Source: Roseovarius sp. MMSF_3359 (lineage in GTDB: Bacteria; Pseudomonadota; Alphaproteobacteria; Rhodobacterales; Rhodobacteraceae). From it: 64,000 bases of DNA. Positions 45,673 to 55,669 of this stretch are shown piece after piece (position 1 is the stretch's first letter; each line of letters starts with the position of its first letter). The DNA lies in assembly GCF_030733385.1 (NCBI RefSeq), contig NZ_JASHJC010000016.1, positions 1 to 64,000 of the forward strand, written 5' to 3'. The position numbers and the translations under genes were made by a program. The notes below the pieces were generated by a model, which was given only the letters and a program-made list of their open reading frames with translations, ran no database searches and was not told the DNA's origin.

Positions 45673-46422
45673 TTATTGCGTGCGGATTTCGTCGGCCATG
45701 CGCTGCATGTCTTCCGCCGGAAGATAGCCGCGCAGCATATGGTTTGCCATCACGAAAGACGGTGTGCCGCTGATTGAAAGACGCTGCGCAAGGTCATGAT
45801 TTTCCGCGATAACCTTGGTCACCTCGTCGCTGTTCATATGGGCGGTGATCGCGTGCGGATCGAGGCCAAGCGAATCCGCGATGCGGCTCAGCGAGGCCTC
45901 GTTGATGGCGCCGTTGAAGGCCATAAGCGTGTCATGCACGGATTTGTAGGCCTCATCACCGGCGACCTGTTGCGTGGCGATGGCGAAGCGTGAGGCCAGC
46001 GTGCTTTCTTCGCCCAGGATTGGAAATTCCTTTACGATAAAGCGTATGTTGCCGTCGCTTTCGAGCAGGGTTTCCACCTCGTCAAAGGCACGGCGGCAGT
46101 ACCCGCAGCGGTAGTCCATGAACTCGACCAGGGTGATATCGCCATCCGGGTTGCCACCAACCCAGGAGTGGCCATCGTTAAAGATATCCTCGGCATTGAC
46201 CTTCACCAGATCGGTATCGTCCTGGGCGCGGGCCTGCTGCTGACGCTTTTCGAGGACATCGACCGCTTCCATAATCACCTCCGGGTTTTCCAGCAGGTAG
46301 GCGCGGATCTCGGCGCGGAAGGCGGCGCGTTCGGCCTCGCTCATCTGGTCGAGATCCAGGGCCTGGGCGGGTAGGGCCAGCATGGTGGTAAATGCAGCGG
46401 CGGTCAGCAGGGGGCGTTTCAT
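45673..46422 (-). CDS. DsbA/DsbG-like thiol:disulfide oxidoreductase
   Basis: A 249-residue periplasmic protein. The signal peptide ends at about residue 21 (PAQA-LD). The thioredoxin-fold domain has the redox motif CGYC (Cys106, Cys109) and a cis-Pro loop, SGTPSFVM. Before it is a helical segment (about 30-70) seen in ScsC/BdbD-like proteins. It forms or isomerises disulfides in exported proteins. The start is the ATG at 46422, 4 nt after the stop of the M48 protease gene, so the two form one operon. Confidence 0.93.
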   Translation of the reverse strand: MKRPLLTAAAFTTMLALPAQALDLDQMSEAERAAFRAEIRAYLLENPEVIMEAVDVLEKRQQQARAQDDTDLVKVNAEDIFNDGHSWVGGNPDGDITLVEFMDYRCGYCRRAFDEVETLLESDGNIRFIVKEFPILGEESTLASRFAIATQQVAGDEAYKSVHDTLMAFNGAINEASLSRIADSLGLDPHAITAHMNSDEVTKVIAENHDLAQRLSISGTPSFVMANHMLRGYLPAEDMQRMADEIRTQ

Positions 46423-46426
46423 CGGA

Positions 46427-47752
46427 TCATTTCCTTTTCTTGGCGGCCTTGGAGGCAGATAGCACATCCTGGGCGCGTTGCCAGCCACCGGAGCCGCGTG
46501 GCAGCAGGTCGGAGGCGCGTTTGGCGTGAATGCCGGCGTCCTTGAGACGGCCCAGCATGGCGTAGCGTTCGGCAGTGACCAGCGAGGCCATGCCGTTATT
46601 GCCGAGTTTGGCATGCGCCGCGGCGAGATCGCGTAGGACCCGTGCGTCACGGCCATCCCGGGCGCGGGCGCGTTCGAGGAATTGTTGCGCCTTCTTGGTC
46701 TGACCGGTGACCAGCAGCGACCGGCCATAGGCGCCGAGGATCAGCGCGTTTTTTGGCGCCAGGTTGGCGGCGCGGGCATAGGCGGCGACGGCGGCCTTGC
46801 TCTGGCGGCTTTCCATCAGGATCTGGCCGCGTAACTCATGCAGGTAGGGGTCCTTGGGGCGTTGCGCGATCGCGGCATCCATCGCCTTGAGCGATTTTCG
46901 CAGTTTGGAGTTCCGGTGATGGGCAACGGCTTGCCGCATCAGCTTGACGTCGGCATATCCGCTTTCGCCAGCGCGGGTCAGGGTCCATTTCGGCGAGCGT
47001 TGAAAGGCCGAGAGCTTGCCCTTGGCGCGGGCAAACCAGTAATCGGCCTGCGGGTTGGGCCGCGCGCGATCCTTGTAGCCTTCGGCGAGGCGTTTGACGA
47101 GACGGTAGCGATCCGCCGAGAGCGGGTGGGTCCGCGCATAGGGGTCCTGCCGGGCGGAAGAAAGCGCCTCTTGTCCGCGGAAGATGTCGATTACGTCGAC
47201 GGCCCCCTGCGGGTCAATCCCGGCCGTGGCGAGGTACCGCAAGCCGCTGTTATCGGCGGAGTTTTCCTCGGCCCGGGTATGAACAAGAAAGAGTCTGCGC
47301 GCGGTGTTCTGCGCGCCCAAAGCCACCGCGCCGGCAGCTTCGCCACCACCAGCGGCCACGGCGGCAGCGGCGGCGAGTACCGCACCCAGTCCCGCCGCGG
47401 TGCGGGCGTTGCGGGCGGCGATAGGGCGACGCACCAGGTGGCCATTGGCGATATGGGCGGCCTCATGGGCGATCACCGATTGCAGCATGGCGGCATTGTC
47501 CATCTTCAGCATCAGGCCGGAATGGATGAAGATCGCATTGGCATCGACCACGAATGCGTTCAACCGCCGGTCGTCGATGATGAGAATGTCGATGCGACTC
47601 GGGCTGAGACCCGCGGCCTTGAGCACCGGCGTGGCGAGTTGTTTCAAAGCATATTCGATGTCCGGGTCGCGCAGCAGCGTCAGCGCCCGCGCGGGCAGGG
47701 CCGTGGTCACGCAGAACAGGGCGCAGATCATCAGAAGGCGAAGAACGTGCAT
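46427..47752 (-). CDS. M48 family metalloprotease with TPR region (BepA/YfgC type)
   Basis: A 441-residue periplasmic zinc protease. It has a signal peptide (1-23) and the zinc motif HEAAH at residues 96-100, with the third ligand in RAEENSADNSGLRYL. A long alpha-helical TPR-like part (about 270-440) follows. BepA proteins keep outer-membrane assembly (LptD, BAM) in order by degrading stalled clients. Co-transcription with a disulfide oxidoreductase suits that role, since LptD needs disulfides. It is divergent from an aminotransferase gene. Confidence 0.92.
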   Translation of the reverse strand: MHVLRLLMICALFCVTTALPARALTLLRDPDIEYALKQLATPVLKAAGLSPSRIDILIIDDRRLNAFVVDANAIFIHSGLMLKMDNAAMLQSVIAHEAAHIANGHLVRRPIAARNARTAAGLGAVLAAAAAVAAGGGEAAGAVALGAQNTARRLFLVHTRAEENSADNSGLRYLATAGIDPQGAVDVIDIFRGQEALSSARQDPYARTHPLSADRYRLVKRLAEGYKDRARPNPQADYWFARAKGKLSAFQRSPKWTLTRAGESGYADVKLMRQAVAHHRNSKLRKSLKAMDAAIAQRPKDPYLHELRGQILMESRQSKAAVAAYARAANLAPKNALILGAYGRSLLVTGQTKKAQQFLERARARDGRDARVLRDLAAAHAKLGNNGMASLVTAERYAMLGRLKDAGIHAKRASDLLPRGSGGWQRAQDVLSASKAAKKRK

Positions 47753-47814
47753 TGACGGGTCGTCTCTTTCCTTGTGAAAGGGTGTCTGTCTCGTGGCCAG
47801 TTAGGAACAAATAT

Positions 47815-48978
47815 ATGCGGAACTCAAGGCGGAGCCAGGTTGATCCCTTTATCGTGATGGACGTGATGGAGGATGCGCGCCGGGCCGAGGCCGCGGGGCG
47901 GCACATCATCCACATGGAAGTGGGCCAGCCGGGGACGCCCGCCCCGGAAGGCGCACGCCGGGCGTTGAGCGCGGCAATGACCGAGGACGCGATGGGCTAT
48001 ACCGTGGCGCTTGGGCTGCCGGCACTGCGCAAGCGCATCGCGCAGCTCTACGGGGATTGGTATGACATCGACCTCTCGCCCAACCGGGTGGTGGTCACGT
48101 CAGGGTCGTCCGGTGCCTTCATCCTGGCGTTCACGGCCCTTTTCGATGCCGGTGACCGTGTGGGCATCGGCGCGCCGGGTTATCCCAGCTACCGGCAGAT
48201 CCTCAAGGCGCTGGACCTCGTTCCCGTCGACATCGAGACCGCAGCGGAAAGCCGCCTGCAGCCGGTGCCCGCGGACTTGGTGGGGCGCGACTTGTCCGGG
48301 GTAATGGTCGCCAGCCCGGCGAATCCGACCGGCACGATGCTCGATCATGCGGCGCTTGGGGCGCTGATGGCGGCGACCGCCGAGCAGGGCGCGCAGTTTA
48401 TCAGCGACGAAATCTACCACGGTATCGAATACGAGGCGAAGGCGGTCAGCGCGTTGGAGATCAGCGATGAGTGCTATGTGATCAACTCGTTTTCGAAATA
48501 TTTCAGCATGACCGGCTGGCGCATCGGCTGGATGGTTGTGCCCGAGGATCATGTGCGGGTCGTCGAGCGTCTGGCGCAGAACCTGTTCATCTGCCCGCCC
48601 CATGCAAGCCAGGTGGCGGCGCTGGCAGCGATGGAGTGTGGGGCGGAGTTGCAGGCCAACATGGATGTCTACCGCGCGAACCGGGCGTTGATGCTGGAGG
48701 GCTTGCCAAAGGCGGGCTTTGACCGGATCGCGCCACCGGATGGGGCGTTTTACGTCTATGCGGATGTCAGCCACCTGACAGATGACAGCCGGGCATTCGC
48801 GGCGGAGATCCTTGAAAAAGCCGGTGTTGCGGTCACGCCGGGCCTGGATTTCGATCCGGCGCGTGGAGGCGGTACGATCCGGTTTTCCTATGCCCGGTCC
48901 ACGGCGGATATCGAGGAGGGGTTGCGGCGGCTGGCCCAGTTCATGGCGGAGCGGGGCGCGCAGACAGGCGTTGTGTAA
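47815..48978 (+). CDS. class I/II pyridoxal-phosphate aminotransferase
   Basis: A 387-residue fold-type I aminotransferase of the aspartate/aromatic group. Visible features are GYTVALGLPALRKRIAQ, the cofactor contact SPANPTGTM, the Asp in FISDEIYHG, and the PLP lysine near residue 228 in SFSKYFSMTGWRIGW, with the substrate-binding Arg in IRFSYARS. The amino acid substrate is not certain. The start is the ATG at 47815 with AGGA upstream; a longer frame from 47752 overlaps the divergent protease start and is rejected. Confidence 0.92.
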   Translation: MRNSRRSQVDPFIVMDVMEDARRAEAAGRHIIHMEVGQPGTPAPEGARRALSAAMTEDAMGYTVALGLPALRKRIAQLYGDWYDIDLSPNRVVVTSGSSGAFILAFTALFDAGDRVGIGAPGYPSYRQILKALDLVPVDIETAAESRLQPVPADLVGRDLSGVMVASPANPTGTMLDHAALGALMAATAEQGAQFISDEIYHGIEYEAKAVSALEISDECYVINSFSKYFSMTGWRIGWMVVPEDHVRVVERLAQNLFICPPHASQVAALAAMECGAELQANMDVYRANRALMLEGLPKAGFDRIAPPDGAFYVYADVSHLTDDSRAFAAEILEKAGVAVTPGLDFDPARGGGTIRFSYARSTADIEEGLRRLAQFMAERGAQTGVV

Positions 48979-49061
48979 TTTCACCGGTGAGGCGCAGTAG
49001 GCGGGTGCAAAGCGGTGCGGGTTGGTGTAGCCTGCGCCAGAGAAGACCGAAAGATCGGCGA

Positions 49062-50288
49062 ATGAGCAGATTTATCAGGATATTTCTGGCCCTGGTGGTC
49101 AGTGGTTTTGGCGCTGGCGCCCTTGCGCAGGAGTTTTCCGGCCTTGCGCGGCTTGATGTGGCGGCAAGCGGGATCACCGACAAGGGGCGCAGTGTGATTG
49201 TTGATCTTAAGCTGTCGCAGGGCGTGCCGTACCGGGCCTTTACACTCGATGCGCCGCGTCGCCTCGTGCTGGATTTCCGCGAGGTCGATTGGGGCGACAT
49301 GGCCCCGCGCGAGTTGGACCAGAGCGAACGGGTCAGCAATGTGCGCGTGGGCGGGTTCCGGCCCGGATGGTCGCGGATGGTGATCGACCTGGAGGGGCCA
49401 TTTGTCCTGAAGACAACCGCCGTCAGCGTCGATGCGACGGACGGATCGGCCGATCTCGAAGTTGTGCTGCGCCAGGACACGCCCGAGGCTTTCGCCGCGG
49501 CGGCAGGGGCCCCGGACATGCCGGGGTGGGATCTGCCCGCGGATGGCACACCGGCGCGAATGATCCCCCGCGGGGCCGGTGACGGACCCCTGGTGGTGGT
49601 GCTCGACCCTGGCCATGGCGGCATTGATCCGGGGGCAGAGAAGGGTGGCGCGGTTGAAAAGGACCTTATGCTGAGCTTCGCGCGCGAGCTGAAAGAGGCG
49701 CTCATCCGGGCAGGCGGTTTCGAGGTGGTGATGACCCGCGAAGAGGATGTGTTCGTTTCGCTGGAACGCCGCGTGGCGCTGGCCCACCAGATGGGAGGCC
49801 ACCTGATGATTTCGCTGCATGCGGATGCGGTCACCGAAGGGCAGGCCACGGGCGTGACGGCCTACGTGCTGTCGGAAAGCGCGTCGGACAAGGCCAGCGC
49901 GGCGCTTGCGGAACGTCATGACCGGGGTGACATCCTCTCAGGTATTGACCTGCATGGCACCGATGACGTCGTGGCGGATATCCTGATCGACCTGGCGCGG
50001 CAGGAGACGCAACCCCGCGCCAAGGTGTTGTCCGAGGCGCTGATCCTCGGCATCGGGGAGTTCGACCTGCCGATCAATTCGCGGCCAATCCGATCCGCGG
50101 GGTTTTCCGTGCTGAAGTCGCCCGATATTCCATCCGTCCTGCTTGAGCTGGGGTTTTTGTCCAGCCCACGCGATCTTGAAAACCTCAAGGACGCGAGTTG
50201 GCGGCAGAAACTGGCGCAGGGCATTGTCGATGGGCTGAAGGCCTGGTCGATCGCCGATGCCGCGGCTGCGGAACTGGTACGGCAATGA
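49062..50288 (+). CDS. amiC: N-acetylmuramoyl-L-alanine amidase (AmiC type)
   Basis: A 408-residue secreted amidase that cleaves the peptide from MurNAc during septum splitting. The signal peptide ends near residue 22. An AMIN domain (about 25-125) targets the septum, and the Amidase_3 domain (about 175-395) has the zinc ligands in LDPGHGGIDPGA, Glu in GAVEKDL and His in LMISLHADA, with the catalytic Glu in LLELGFLSS. The start is the ATG at 49062. It is followed by mrcA, a sensible pairing in cell-wall growth and division. Confidence 0.93.
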   Translation: MSRFIRIFLALVVSGFGAGALAQEFSGLARLDVAASGITDKGRSVIVDLKLSQGVPYRAFTLDAPRRLVLDFREVDWGDMAPRELDQSERVSNVRVGGFRPGWSRMVIDLEGPFVLKTTAVSVDATDGSADLEVVLRQDTPEAFAAAAGAPDMPGWDLPADGTPARMIPRGAGDGPLVVVLDPGHGGIDPGAEKGGAVEKDLMLSFARELKEALIRAGGFEVVMTREEDVFVSLERRVALAHQMGGHLMISLHADAVTEGQATGVTAYVLSESASDKASAALAERHDRGDILSGIDLHGTDDVVADILIDLARQETQPRAKVLSEALILGIGEFDLPINSRPIRSAGFSVLKSPDIPSVLLELGFLSSPRDLENLKDASWRQKLAQGIVDGLKAWSIADAAAAELVRQ

Positions 50289-50330
50289 CGGGGTGGGCGG
50301 AAACCGGCGCAGGATGCAACCTATCGTGTT

Positions 50331-50359
50331 TTGACGATGCGCCGCTGGATGCCTATATG
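50331..50359 (+). promoter_or_regulatory. promoter candidate upstream of mrcA
   Basis: TTGACG (50331-50336) and TATATG (50354-50359) are spaced by 17 nt and end about 27 nt upstream of the mrcA start. The gene may therefore be transcribed on its own as well as from amiC. Confidence 0.55.
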
Positions 50360-50385
50360 GACGTTAACGATGAGTGGGGCGTGGT

Positions 50386-52908
50386 GTGCTACGTGCAATA
50401 ACATCTTTTTTCGGCACGATTTTCAGCGTGATGACCCTTGGCATCATGTTGATCGCGCTCAGCATTGGCGCGGTGTTCCACATCTATGGCAAGGACCTGC
50501 CAAGCCACGATTCACTGGCGAACTATACGCCTCCGACGATCAGCCGGATCTATTCGGGCGAGGGGCGGATCATCGACGAGTTTGCGCAGGAACGGCGGTT
50601 GTTCACTCCGGCCGAAGAGATCCCCGATCTGGTCAAGCAGGCGTTCATTTCGGCCGAGGACAAGAATTTCTATAGCCACGGCGGGTATGATGCGCGCGGG
50701 ATCGCGGCGGCCGCTTATGAAGCGGTCCGGACCCGGGGCCGCGATGTGCGCGGGGCTTCGACCATCACGCAGCAGGTGATGAAAAACTTCCTTCTGTCCG
50801 GCGACCGCAAGATCGCACGGAAGATTAAGGAGATCATCCTGGCCACGCGGATCGAGGATACGCTGAGCAAGGAGAAGATCCTTGAGCTCTACCTCAACGA
50901 GATCTTCCTGGGTCAGAACAGCTATGGCGTTGCCGCCGCGGCACAGACCTATTTCAACAAGACGCTGGCTGAACTGGCACCCCATGAGGCGGCGTTCCTT
51001 GCGTCGATGCCCAAGGCGCCCAGTGATTATCATCCCGTCCGGCAGAAAGAACGCCTGCTGGCGCGGCGGGATTTCGTGCTGAAGGAGATGCGCGAAAACG
51101 GCTATATCGACCAGGACGTTTATCTGGCCGAAGTCGAAGCGCCCCTGCGCAGCGTGCAGAACGGCGATTTTGAACCCTTCGCCAAGGCCCTGCCACCCCG
51201 GGATTACTTCACCGACGAAATTCGCCGTCAGTTGAGCCAGGATTTCGGCGAGGGGGAGTTCTTTACCGGCGGCTTCAGCGTGCGCGCGACGATCGACCCG
51301 GAAATGCAGGTTGAGGCGGCGGACGCACTTCAGCGCCAGCTAGAGCAATATGACCGCGCGCAGGGCAAATGGCGCGGCACGGGCAAGACATTGCCTGCCG
51401 AACTGCTGGGTGATGAGCCTGCCTGGCGGAAGGCGTTGGCCGAGCTGGACGTGGCGCGGGACATCGACCTTGATGGGTATTGGTACCCGGCGGTTGTGCT
51501 GGAAATCGGTGACGAGCAGATGCGGATCGGCGTCGATGGCGTCGCCAATACCGAGACCGAGCCGCAGGTCATTCCGCGCAAGGATATCGGTTGGTTGCCC
51601 GGCAATTTCCAGCAGACGTTTGAGCCCGGCGATGTCGTCCATGTCCGCCGGATGAAAGACGACGAAAGCGATACCTTCATCCGCTGGACCCTGCGGCAGG
51701 TGCCCGAGGCGCAAGGCGGTTTCGTGGCGATGGACGTCAATACCGGTCGTGTCCTGGCGATGCAGGGCGGCTTTTCCTATCAGAACTCGGTTTTCAACCG
51801 CGCCACGCAGGCGCAGCGGCAACCGGGATCGAGCTTCAAGCCCTTCGTCTATGCCGCCGCCCTCGATAGCGGCTATTCGCCCGCGACCATCGTTATCGAC
51901 GCCCCGATCGAGATCGACACGCCGCAGGGCCTCTGGCGGCCGCGCAACTCGTCGAACAAGTTCTACGGGCCGACGCCGCTGCGCACCGGGATCGAACAAT
52001 CGCGGAACCTGATGACCATCCGCCTTGCGCAGGAAGTCGGGATGGAAACCGTGGCGCAATATGCCGAACGGTTTGGCGTTTACGACTACATGAGCACTTT
52101 CCTCGCCAACTCCCTCGGTTCCGAGGAGACAACGCTTTACAAGATGGTGGCGGCCTATGCCATGTTTGCCAATGGCGGCGAACGGGTGGAGCCCACGCTC
52201 GTTGACCGGGTGCAGGATCGGTTCGGTAAGACCGTCTATCGCCATGATACCCGCGACTGCGTGGATTGTGACAACCCGGCGCTGCCTGCGTCGCAGGGGC
52301 CGCGAATTTTGTCCAACCGCGAGCAGGTGATGGATCCGATCACCGCCTATCAGTTGACCTCGATGATGCGGGGCGTGGTGGAACGCGGCACCGCGGCGCG
52401 TCATGTCAACCTGCCGGTGCCAACGGCAGGCAAAACCGGCACGACCAACGATGCGCTTGATGTCTGGTTCATCGGCTTCACCAGCAATATCGTCGCCGGC
52501 TGTTATATCGGCTATGACCAGCCGCGCACTCTGGGCCGGGGCGCCTATGGCGGCACGATGTGCGGCCCGGTGTTTCAGCAATTCATGACCAAGGCCGTGG
52601 CCAAGTATGGCGGCAGTGAATTCCGTGTCCCGCCGGGCGGTCATTTCATTAAGATCGACCGCTATACCGGCGCGCGCCTGTCGCCGGATTCGCAAGGCGA
52701 CTTCGTGGTGGCGGAGTATTTCCGCGATGGCGAGGACCCGATCTTTGGCCTGATGTTTGACGGTGGCTTTGCCATGGGGTCCGATCTGGAGCTGTTCAGT
52801 GTCGGCGAAAGCGAAGAGATCCGCGACGTGACTACCTCGACCGGCGGGACTGGGCAGGTGGGCGAAAAAGCCACCTTTGGGACGTTGAGCTCGGGCGGGC
52901 TTTATTGA
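50386..52908 (+). CDS. mrcA: penicillin-binding protein 1A (bifunctional)
   Basis: An 840-residue class A PBP. One N-terminal membrane helix (about 8-30) is followed by the glycosyltransferase domain with catalytic Glu in ISAEDKNFYSHGGYD (near 91) and GASTITQQVMKN. The transpeptidase domain has Ser in PGSSFKPF (near 482), SRN and KTGT (near 682). An OB-like insert lies between. It polymerises and cross-links peptidoglycan. The start is probably the GTG at 50386, with GAGTGGGG upstream; a GTG at 50374 is also possible. Confidence 0.95.
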   Translation: MLRAITSFFGTIFSVMTLGIMLIALSIGAVFHIYGKDLPSHDSLANYTPPTISRIYSGEGRIIDEFAQERRLFTPAEEIPDLVKQAFISAEDKNFYSHGGYDARGIAAAAYEAVRTRGRDVRGASTITQQVMKNFLLSGDRKIARKIKEIILATRIEDTLSKEKILELYLNEIFLGQNSYGVAAAAQTYFNKTLAELAPHEAAFLASMPKAPSDYHPVRQKERLLARRDFVLKEMRENGYIDQDVYLAEVEAPLRSVQNGDFEPFAKALPPRDYFTDEIRRQLSQDFGEGEFFTGGFSVRATIDPEMQVEAADALQRQLEQYDRAQGKWRGTGKTLPAELLGDEPAWRKALAELDVARDIDLDGYWYPAVVLEIGDEQMRIGVDGVANTETEPQVIPRKDIGWLPGNFQQTFEPGDVVHVRRMKDDESDTFIRWTLRQVPEAQGGFVAMDVNTGRVLAMQGGFSYQNSVFNRATQAQRQPGSSFKPFVYAAALDSGYSPATIVIDAPIEIDTPQGLWRPRNSSNKFYGPTPLRTGIEQSRNLMTIRLAQEVGMETVAQYAERFGVYDYMSTFLANSLGSEETTLYKMVAAYAMFANGGERVEPTLVDRVQDRFGKTVYRHDTRDCVDCDNPALPASQGPRILSNREQVMDPITAYQLTSMMRGVVERGTAARHVNLPVPTAGKTGTTNDALDVWFIGFTSNIVAGCYIGYDQPRTLGRGAYGGTMCGPVFQQFMTKAVAKYGGSEFRVPPGGHFIKIDRYTGARLSPDSQGDFVVAEYFRDGEDPIFGLMFDGGFAMGSDLELFSVGESEEIRDVTTSTGGTGQVGEKATFGTLSSGGLY

Positions 52909-52999
52909 GGGTGCATCGCGCGTGATCTTGCCCGTCGCACGGTGCTGCGCTATCACCCGAAACTGAGCAGAAACACCAATCCCGTCAGGACCCCCCCGA

Positions 53000-54127
53000 A
53001 TGCGCGCCGAGACCCAGACCCTTGTTTCCGAGATCGAGAAATCGCTGGAGCTGTTGCGCCAGCGGATGGGGTGGGAGACCGCGCAGCACCGGCTGGAGGA
53101 GTTCAACGCGCGGGTCGAGGATCCGAACCTCTGGGATGATCCGACCAAGGCGCAGAAGCTGATGCGGGACCGCCAGAGCCTTGTCGATGCAATGGACACG
53201 CACAATGCGATACAGCAGGAGTTGAGCGACAGCGTCGAGCTTATCGAGATGGGTGAGATGGAAGAAGATGCCGAGATTGTCGCCGATGCCGAAGCGGCGC
53301 TGAAGGTACTCGCCAAGCGCGCAGCGGCCAAGGAGCTTGAGGCGCTTTTGAACGGGGAGGCCGACGGCAACGACACCTTCCTCGAGATCAATGCCGGGGC
53401 CGGTGGCACCGAAAGCTGTGACTGGGCCAGCATGCTGGCGCGGATGTATGTCCGTTGGGCCGAAAAGCGGGGCTATACCGTCGAGTTGCAGTCGGAACAG
53501 TCGGGTGACGAGGCCGGGATCAAATCCGCCGCCTACAAGATCAGCGGCCACAATGCCTATGGCTGGCTGAAATCGGAATCCGGTGTGCACCGGCTGGTGC
53601 GGATCAGCCCGTTTGACAGCGCGGCGAAGCGGCACACCTCCTTCTGCTCGGTCTGGGTCTATCCGGTGGTGGACGACGATATCGAGATCGAGGTCAATCC
53701 GGCCGATATCCGCATTGACACCTACCGCAGTTCGGGCGCGGGTGGGCAGCACGTCAACACCACCGATTCCGCCGTGCGGATCACCCACAACCCGACGGGC
53801 ATCGTCGTGACCAGCTCGGAGAAATCGCAGCACCAGAACCGCGACATCGCGATGAAGGCGCTGAAATCGCGGCTCTATCAGCTGGAACTCGACAAGCGGA
53901 ATGCGGCAATTACCGAGGCCCATGAAAGCAAGGGTGACGCGGGTTGGGGCAATCAGATCCGGTCTTACGTCTTGCAGCCCTACCAGATGGTCAAGGACCT
54001 GCGCACGAACCACGAGACGTCGGACACCAAGGGTGTTCTGGACGGCGATCTCGATCCGTTCATGGCGGCCACGCTGGCGCTTGATGTCAGCGGCAAATCC
54101 CGTGCCGAGGCGCAGGGCGACGGCTGA
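53000..54127 (+). CDS. prfB: peptide chain release factor 2
   Basis: A 375-residue RF2 that terminates translation at UGA and UAA. The GGQ motif is in [18 protein letters not shown] (near 248), and the stop-codon tripeptide SPF is in [16 protein letters not shown]. The coding sequence is a single open frame: the programmed +1 frameshift at an internal UGA, known from many bacteria, is absent, as in other alphaproteobacteria. It follows mrcA by 91 nt. Confidence 0.96.
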   Translation: MRAETQTLVSEIEKSLELLRQRMGWETAQHRLEEFNARVEDPNLWDDPTKAQKLMRDRQSLVDAMDTHNAIQQELSDSVELIEMGEMEEDAEIVADAEAALKVLAKRAAAKELEALLNGEADGNDTFLEINAGAGGTESCDWASMLARMYVRWAEKRGYTVELQSEQSGDEAGIKSAAYKISGHNAYGWLKSESGVHRLVRISPFDSAAKRHTSFCSVWVYPVVDDDIEIEVNPADIRIDTYRSSGAGGQHVNTTDSAVRITHNPTGIVVTSSEKSQHQNRDIAMKALKSRLYQLELDKRNAAITEAHESKGDAGWGNQIRSYVLQPYQMVKDLRTNHETSDTKGVLDGDLDPFMAATLALDVSGKSRAEAQGDG

Positions 54128-54196
54128 CAATCCCGGCGGTGCAGGACGGCTGAAACAGGGGCTTGTATTCGGCCCCGTCGCCACTAGCCTGCGGTG

Positions 54197-55606
54197 ATGG
54201 ACGATCTTCTTGAAATGGACGCGGGCGCGCTTGTCACCGCAATGGCGACGGGCGAAGTGACCGCCGAGGCGCTGATGGAGGCCACCCTCGACCGGATCGC
54301 GGTGGTCAATGGCACGGTCAATGCGGTCGTGTCATTGCGGGACGCTGACGTGTTGCTTGCCGAGGCGCGGGCGGCGGATCAGGCCGCGGACCGGGGGGCC
54401 TTTCATGGGCTTCCGGTCGCGGTGAAGGATCTCGCCCATGTGGCGGGGATTGTGACCTCCGAAGGCTCCCCCGCCTTCGCCGATCGCGTCGCGGTTGCCG
54501 ACGATCTGCACGTGGCGCGGATGCGGGCCGCCGGGGCGATTTTCATCGGCAAGACTAATGCGCCGGAATTCGGCCTGGGCAGCCACACGTTCAACCCGGT
54601 CTTTGGTGCCACCCGCAACCCCTATGACCGAGCCGTGACCTGCGGCGGGTCGTCTGGGGGCGCGGCGGTGGCGCTCGCCACGCGCATGACCGCCATTGCC
54701 GATGGGTCGGACATGATGGGCAGCCTGCGCAACCCGGCGGGGTGGAACAATGTCTATGGCTTCCGGCCCACATGGGGGCGGGTGCCGGCGGAACCCGCGG
54801 GCGATGGCTACCTTCACCAGATTTCGACCAACGGCCCCATGGCGCGCAGCCCGGCGGATATCGCCCTGTTGCTGAACGTCATGGCGGGGCCAGATGGGCG
54901 TCAGCCTCTTGGGTTGAAGGCGGACCATTTCAGTGCGGAGGATGCGGAAATTCGCGGTAAGCGGATCGGTTGGCTGCGCGATTGGGGTGGGGCTTGGGCG
55001 ATGGAGGCGGGCATTCTCGATCTCTGCGAGACCGCTTTGGGCGTCTTTGCCGAGGCCGGGTGTGAGGTCGAAGCCATCCCCGTGCCATTTTCCCGCGATG
55101 CCCTCTGGGAAAGCTGGACCGTGTTGCGCAGTTGGGCGGTTTCCGTTGGACTTGCGCCCCTGATGGCGCGCCCGGATACCAGGGCGCAGCTCAAGGACAC
55201 GGCCATCTGGGAGGCCGAACGCGGTATGGCGCTGAGCGCGGCGGGGGTGCAGGCCGCCAGCGAAATCCGCACCGAATGGTTCCGCGCCGCCGCAGCCCTT
55301 TTCGATCGCTACGATGCGCTGGCAGCGCCTACGGCGCAGGTCTGGCCTTTTGCCATCGACACCGCCTATCCGACCGAGATCGCGGGGCAGGGGATGGATA
55401 CCTATCACCGCTGGATGGAGGTGATGATCCCCGCGAGCCTGGTCGGCCTGCCAGCCCTCGCGGTGCCAGCAGGGTTCGGCGCCCATGGCCTGCCCATGGG
55501 GATGCAGATCATCGGGCGGCATGGCGACGATCAGGGTGTCCTGACCCTCGGCCAGGCCTATCACCGCCGGACGCTTTGGCCGCAAAAACGTCCCCCCGAA
55601 ATATGA
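54197..55606 (+). CDS. amidase signature family protein
   Basis: A 469-residue amidase-signature hydrolase. The catalytic Lys is in LPVAVKDLAHVAG, and the Ser-cisSer-Lys set is in the signature TCGGSSGGAAVALATRM and ADGSDMMGSLRNPA. The family includes GatA, but no gatB or gatC is adjacent and the C terminus is not GatA-like, so it is more likely a catabolic amidase. The ATG at 54197 is preceded by an overlapping GTG at 54194. It is followed by an unrelated membrane protein. Confidence 0.9.
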   Translation: MDDLLEMDAGALVTAMATGEVTAEALMEATLDRIAVVNGTVNAVVSLRDADVLLAEARAADQAADRGAFHGLPVAVKDLAHVAGIVTSEGSPAFADRVAVADDLHVARMRAAGAIFIGKTNAPEFGLGSHTFNPVFGATRNPYDRAVTCGGSSGGAAVALATRMTAIADGSDMMGSLRNPAGWNNVYGFRPTWGRVPAEPAGDGYLHQISTNGPMARSPADIALLLNVMAGPDGRQPLGLKADHFSAEDAEIRGKRIGWLRDWGGAWAMEAGILDLCETALGVFAEAGCEVEAIPVPFSRDALWESWTVLRSWAVSVGLAPLMARPDTRAQLKDTAIWEAERGMALSAAGVQAASEIRTEWFRAAAALFDRYDALAAPTAQVWPFAIDTAYPTEIAGQGMDTYHRWMEVMIPASLVGLPALAVPAGFGAHGLPMGMQIIGRHGDDQGVLTLGQAYHRRTLWPQKRPPEI

Positions 55607-55669
55607 ACCTGACTTACATCTTTTTTACCGGCCCCCCGCCGCGATACGGTGCGGCGAGGGAGGTTTGGT

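Noticed and set aside
51340..53433. A 697-codon minus-strand open frame
   Set aside because: Antisense to mrcA and prfB, both unmistakable; the product is a shadow.
53000..54127. Search for the programmed +1 frameshift of prfB
   Set aside because: The gene is one uninterrupted frame; absence of the frameshift is normal in alphaproteobacteria, so it is not a finding.
54197..55606. gatA (glutamyl-tRNA amidotransferase subunit A)
   Set aside because: The amidase signature is shared, but no gatB or gatC is adjacent and the C-terminal half is not GatA-like.
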